9,466 bases of DNA from CAYXVB01 sp964467785 (GTDB lineage: Bacteria; Bdellovibrionota; UBA1018): contig CAYXVB010000141.1 of the NCBI GenBank assembly GCA_964467785.1, positions 1 to 9,466 of the forward strand, read 5' to 3'. Positions within the stretch are counted from its first letter, which is position 1, and each line of letters opens with the position of its first letter. This document shows positions 7,433 through 9,466 of this stretch, piece after piece. Under the pieces are notes generated by a model. The model had not been told where the DNA came from. It was given only the letters and a program-made list of their open reading frames with translations, and did not search any database. The translations under genes were made by a program, and so were the position numbers.

Positions 7433-9311
7433 CGGGCTTGCCGGGAGGGCGCCTGGGGGTGACGATTTCATCTGAGGATTCGGATGTGGCCGATTCCGTT
7501 GCGGCCGTCGGGGCGACGGCCTCGAACTTCTCACTGCGGAGCTTGCGGCGCGCTTGGGCCACGTCCCATCCCGCTTGGATGAGCGCGACGTGCACCGAAG
7601 CACAAGGCAGGTTGCCCGTCAGCTCGCCGCTCGTGGGGTCGACCTGCTCGGCGAACATCCCCAGAGAGGAGGCATACGAGCAAAGCTCGGCGAGGCGATC
7701 GCTCGCTTCGTTGACGTGTCCGGATTGCGCGAGGCAGGATACCATTTTGAGGCTGGGAAGCAGAAAGGGACCTGGCGTGGACCGATCCCGGAGAACAAGC
7801 GAACCGCCTACCGAAAGCTCCGCCTGCAAAGTGAGAAGGGTGTTCTGGATGCGTGAGTCCTCCCAGGGCAGAAAGCCAATCAGCGGGAGGATCAGGGCGG
7901 AGGAGTCGATGTCGCGATCTCCGAAGGAGCGGACAAAGCAACGTCGCTCGTCGTCATATCCTTGAGCGCAGATCGTGCGATGGAGGGTCTGGCGTTCGTC
8001 GCGCCATCGTTTGGGAATGCGTTTTCCGAGCGCCTCGCCCAAACGGCAGGCACGGTCGATCGCCGCCCAAGACAGGGCCTTGGAGGCGACGAAGTGCTCG
8101 GATTTGAGCCGTGATTCCCAGGGCCCGTGATCAGGTCGACGCCAGGCTTGCGAGACCAGATCTGCGATGTCAGCGATAGTGGGCCAGAGATCCTCGGGGA
8201 GAGGGCCGTAGAGTTTGTGGAACTCTTCGGCCGCGAGCAGGACGTGGCCGTAGACGTCGAGCTGAAAGAGCTGCGATGAAAGGTTTCCCACGCGGACGGG
8301 GCGGGAGCCGCGGTAGCCCGATAGGAAGTTGAGCTCGCTTTCGGGGAGGATCCGCCCGCCGTCGACGCGGTAAACCGCTTGAAGTCCGGCCGCTCCGTCC
8401 CTCCGGGCGACTTGCGCCACGCGCGCGAAGATCCTGCGCGCTTCAGTCGCATGGCCGAGCTGGTGGAGCGAACGGATCGAGGCTTGCGTATCCCGGATCC
8501 AGAAATAGCGGTAGTCCCAGTTGCGGGCCGAGTTCAGCGAGGCTGAGGTGGTGACGCTTTCCGTGCCGAGAATCCGCAGGGCGAGCGAGGCGCGCACGAT
8601 CGTGTCATGCCAAGGGCCGCGCAGTTCGCAACCTTCGGGTGGGCAGCGATGCGCCCAACTTTGCCAGGAGTCGATGGTGGCACGCGGATTGACCGACGGG
8701 CCGGAGAGCGGCAAGGGGCGATTTCGCCGACCCCAGCAAAGTACGAAGTGGGCGCTTTGGCCCGATTCGAGGACAAAGCGAGATTGCACCTGGCGGTCGC
8801 CGCCTTGCTTGAGCGAGGTCAGCATGTCGATCTTGAGATCCGTGCCCAGGGTGGCAAGCTGGTCGGGGCCGGCGCCGCGGAAGACGAAGAATCCGGGACC
8901 GGCAATCTCCACCTGTGGGGCGTCGCTTCCGTAATTGAAACGCGGAGCACAACTCAGTTGCCAGGCGACGCGGCCGCTCAGCACGTCCACGCGTCGGCGG
9001 ATCATCGGGATCTCCGAGCTTTCGTCCTCCATGGGCATCCAGTCGGTCAGTACGCCTCGGCCGCCATCCGAAGTCTCAAAGAGCGTTTCGAGCACGAGAG
9101 TCCGCTGGTGATAGCGCTGCTCGGAACGGAATTCCCCCTCCGGAGAAATGACGAAGCGCCCTCCGCGATTCTCGTCGAGGAGGGCGCCAAAGATGCTTGG
9201 GGAGTCGACCCAGGGCATGCAGCACCAGGCGACAGAGCCCGCGCGGCTGACCAGAGCGGAGGTGGTGTAATTTCCGATCAGCCCATATTGGTTCAACGGA
9301 GAGGTGCTCAC
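7416..9311 (-). CDS. GH15-family glycoside hydrolase (glucoamylase/trehalase-like)
   Basis: This 631-residue protein has the two-part layout of bacterial GH15 enzymes (COG3387-like): an N-terminal beta-sandwich domain (about 1-220, opening with the typical LIGNYTTSALVSRAGSVAWCC-MPWVDSPSIFGALLD pattern) and an (alpha/alpha)6 barrel. Barrel landmarks are RNWDYRYFWIRD (263-274), LPESELNFLSGYRGSRPVRVGN (332-343 onward), LDVYGHVL, and DHGPWESR, with the likely catalytic acid Glu399. The likely catalytic base is Glu563 in SGELTGN. Such enzymes release glucose from alpha-glucans or split trehalose; the exact substrate cannot be read here. The following motif, usually NFPQAFSH, is NLPCASVH, a noticeable departure near the active site. 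There is no signal peptide, so it is probably cytoplasmic. A roughly 35-residue Ser/Thr/Pro/Glu-rich tail ends the protein. The GTG start at 9311 overlaps the upstream gene's TGA by four bases (GTGA), which supports this start and translational coupling. Confidence 0.93.
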   Translation of the reverse strand: MSTSPLNQYGLIGNYTTSALVSRAGSVAWCCMPWVDSPSIFGALLDENRGGRFVISPEGEFRSEQRYHQRTLVLETLFETSDGGRGVLTDWMPMEDESSEIPMIRRRVDVLSGRVAWQLSCAPRFNYGSDAPQVEIAGPGFFVFRGAGPDQLATLGTDLKIDMLTSLKQGGDRQVQSRFVLESGQSAHFVLCWGRRNRPLPLSGPSVNPRATIDSWQSWAHRCPPEGCELRGPWHDTIVRASLALRILGTESVTTSASLNSARNWDYRYFWIRDTQASIRSLHQLGHATEARRIFARVAQVARRDGAAGLQAVYRVDGGRILPESELNFLSGYRGSRPVRVGNLSSQLFQLDVYGHVLLAAEEFHKLYGPLPEDLWPTIADIADLVSQAWRRPDHGPWESRLKSEHFVASKALSWAAIDRACRLGEALGKRIPKRWRDERQTLHRTICAQGYDDERRCFVRSFGDRDIDSSALILPLIGFLPWEDSRIQNTLLTLQAELSVGGSLVLRDRSTPGPFLLPSLKMVSCLAQSGHVNEASDRLAELCSYASSLGMFAEQVDPTSGELTGNLPCASVHVALIQAGWDVAQARRKLRSEKFEAVAPTAATESATSESSDEIVTPRRPPGKPVTPAA

Positions 9312-9466
9312 GCGACCCGCTTTAGGTCCCGATCGGCTTCGTGGTGGCGTCCGCGCAGCTGAGGCTTGAAGCCGATGCCATGATCATAAACCAGGAGCCC
9401 GCCCAGGTACCCGGACACACCCAGGATCGCGATCGACACCAGCGAGAGGACGAACTGCCCGCGGGT
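9308..9466 (-). CDS. C-terminus of a DUF2231-like membrane protein (partial)
   Basis: This gene enters from the right edge; only its last 52 residues are present. They form one hydrophobic helix (QFVLSLVSIAILGVSGYLGG) followed by LLVYDHGIGF and a short polar tail ending in DLKRVA. The G-(W/Y)-LGG-LVY-HG-G pattern is characteristic of the last helix of DUF2231 membrane proteins, whose function is poorly defined (some occur beside redox or heme proteins). Its TGA (9308-9310) overlaps the GTG start of the GH15 gene by four bases, so the two are probably one transcript. The family call rests on this short segment only. The frame is open to the window edge. Confidence 0.65.
   Translation of the reverse strand, partial: TRGQFVLSLVSIAILGVSGYLGGLLVYDHGIGFKPQLRGRHHEADRDLKRVA

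Noticed and set aside
8607..9362. A 251-residue plus-strand frame opposite GH15
   Set aside because: It is antisense to a clearly coding GH15 gene, lacks a ribosome binding site that I can see, and shows no domain.

Overview
The window is a terminal-respiration locus from a GC-rich aerobic Gram-negative bacterium, followed by a short unrelated carbohydrate-enzyme segment. It opens with the C-terminal end of an ActF-like subunit of alternative complex III (quinol:cytochrome c oxidoreductase), closed by a good intrinsic terminator. Next, on the minus strand, comes heme O synthase (ctaB). Divergent from it is a tight plus-strand operon: a SCO-type copper chaperone, cytochrome oxidase subunit II (coxB, with a fused cytochrome c domain), subunit I (coxA), subunit III (coxC), and a subunit IV fused to two cytochrome c domains. 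The five genes are separated by 0, 19, 22 and 21 bases and end at a strong terminator, so they almost certainly form one transcript encoding a caa3-type oxidase and its CuA assembly factor.

The genes form one electron chain. ACIII oxidises quinol, electrons pass through c-type hemes (one on subunit II, two on the fused subunit IV) to CuA, and then to heme a and the heme a3/CuB site in subunit I. CtaB makes the heme O precursor of heme A; no heme A synthase (CtaA) is visible here. Subunit I carries the YSHPAVY signature of A2-type heme-copper oxidases rather than the GHPEVY of A1 mitochondrial-like enzymes. The most unusual feature is the subunit IV-diheme fusion, which brings the visible covalent c-heme sites in the oxidase operon to three.

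Beyond the terminator lies a small single-helix membrane protein gene of unknown function, whose start is fixed by a very strong Shine-Dalgarno at 7087-7094. It converges on, and overlaps by 17 bases, a minus-strand GH15 (glucoamylase/trehalase-like) gene. That gene begins with GTG, overlapping by four bases the stop codon of a truncated minus-strand gene at the right edge that looks like the C-terminus of a DUF2231-type membrane protein.

ACIII next to a caa3 oxidase, with GC-rich, Shine-Dalgarno-led genes, suits a Bdellovibrionota or Myxococcota (former Deltaproteobacteria) lineage, but this placement is an inference; other ACIII-bearing phyla are possible. No tRNA, rRNA, CRISPR array, insertion sequence or phage gene was seen, and no gene-free stretch reaches 300 bases (the longest is about 217 bases, 6883-7099).
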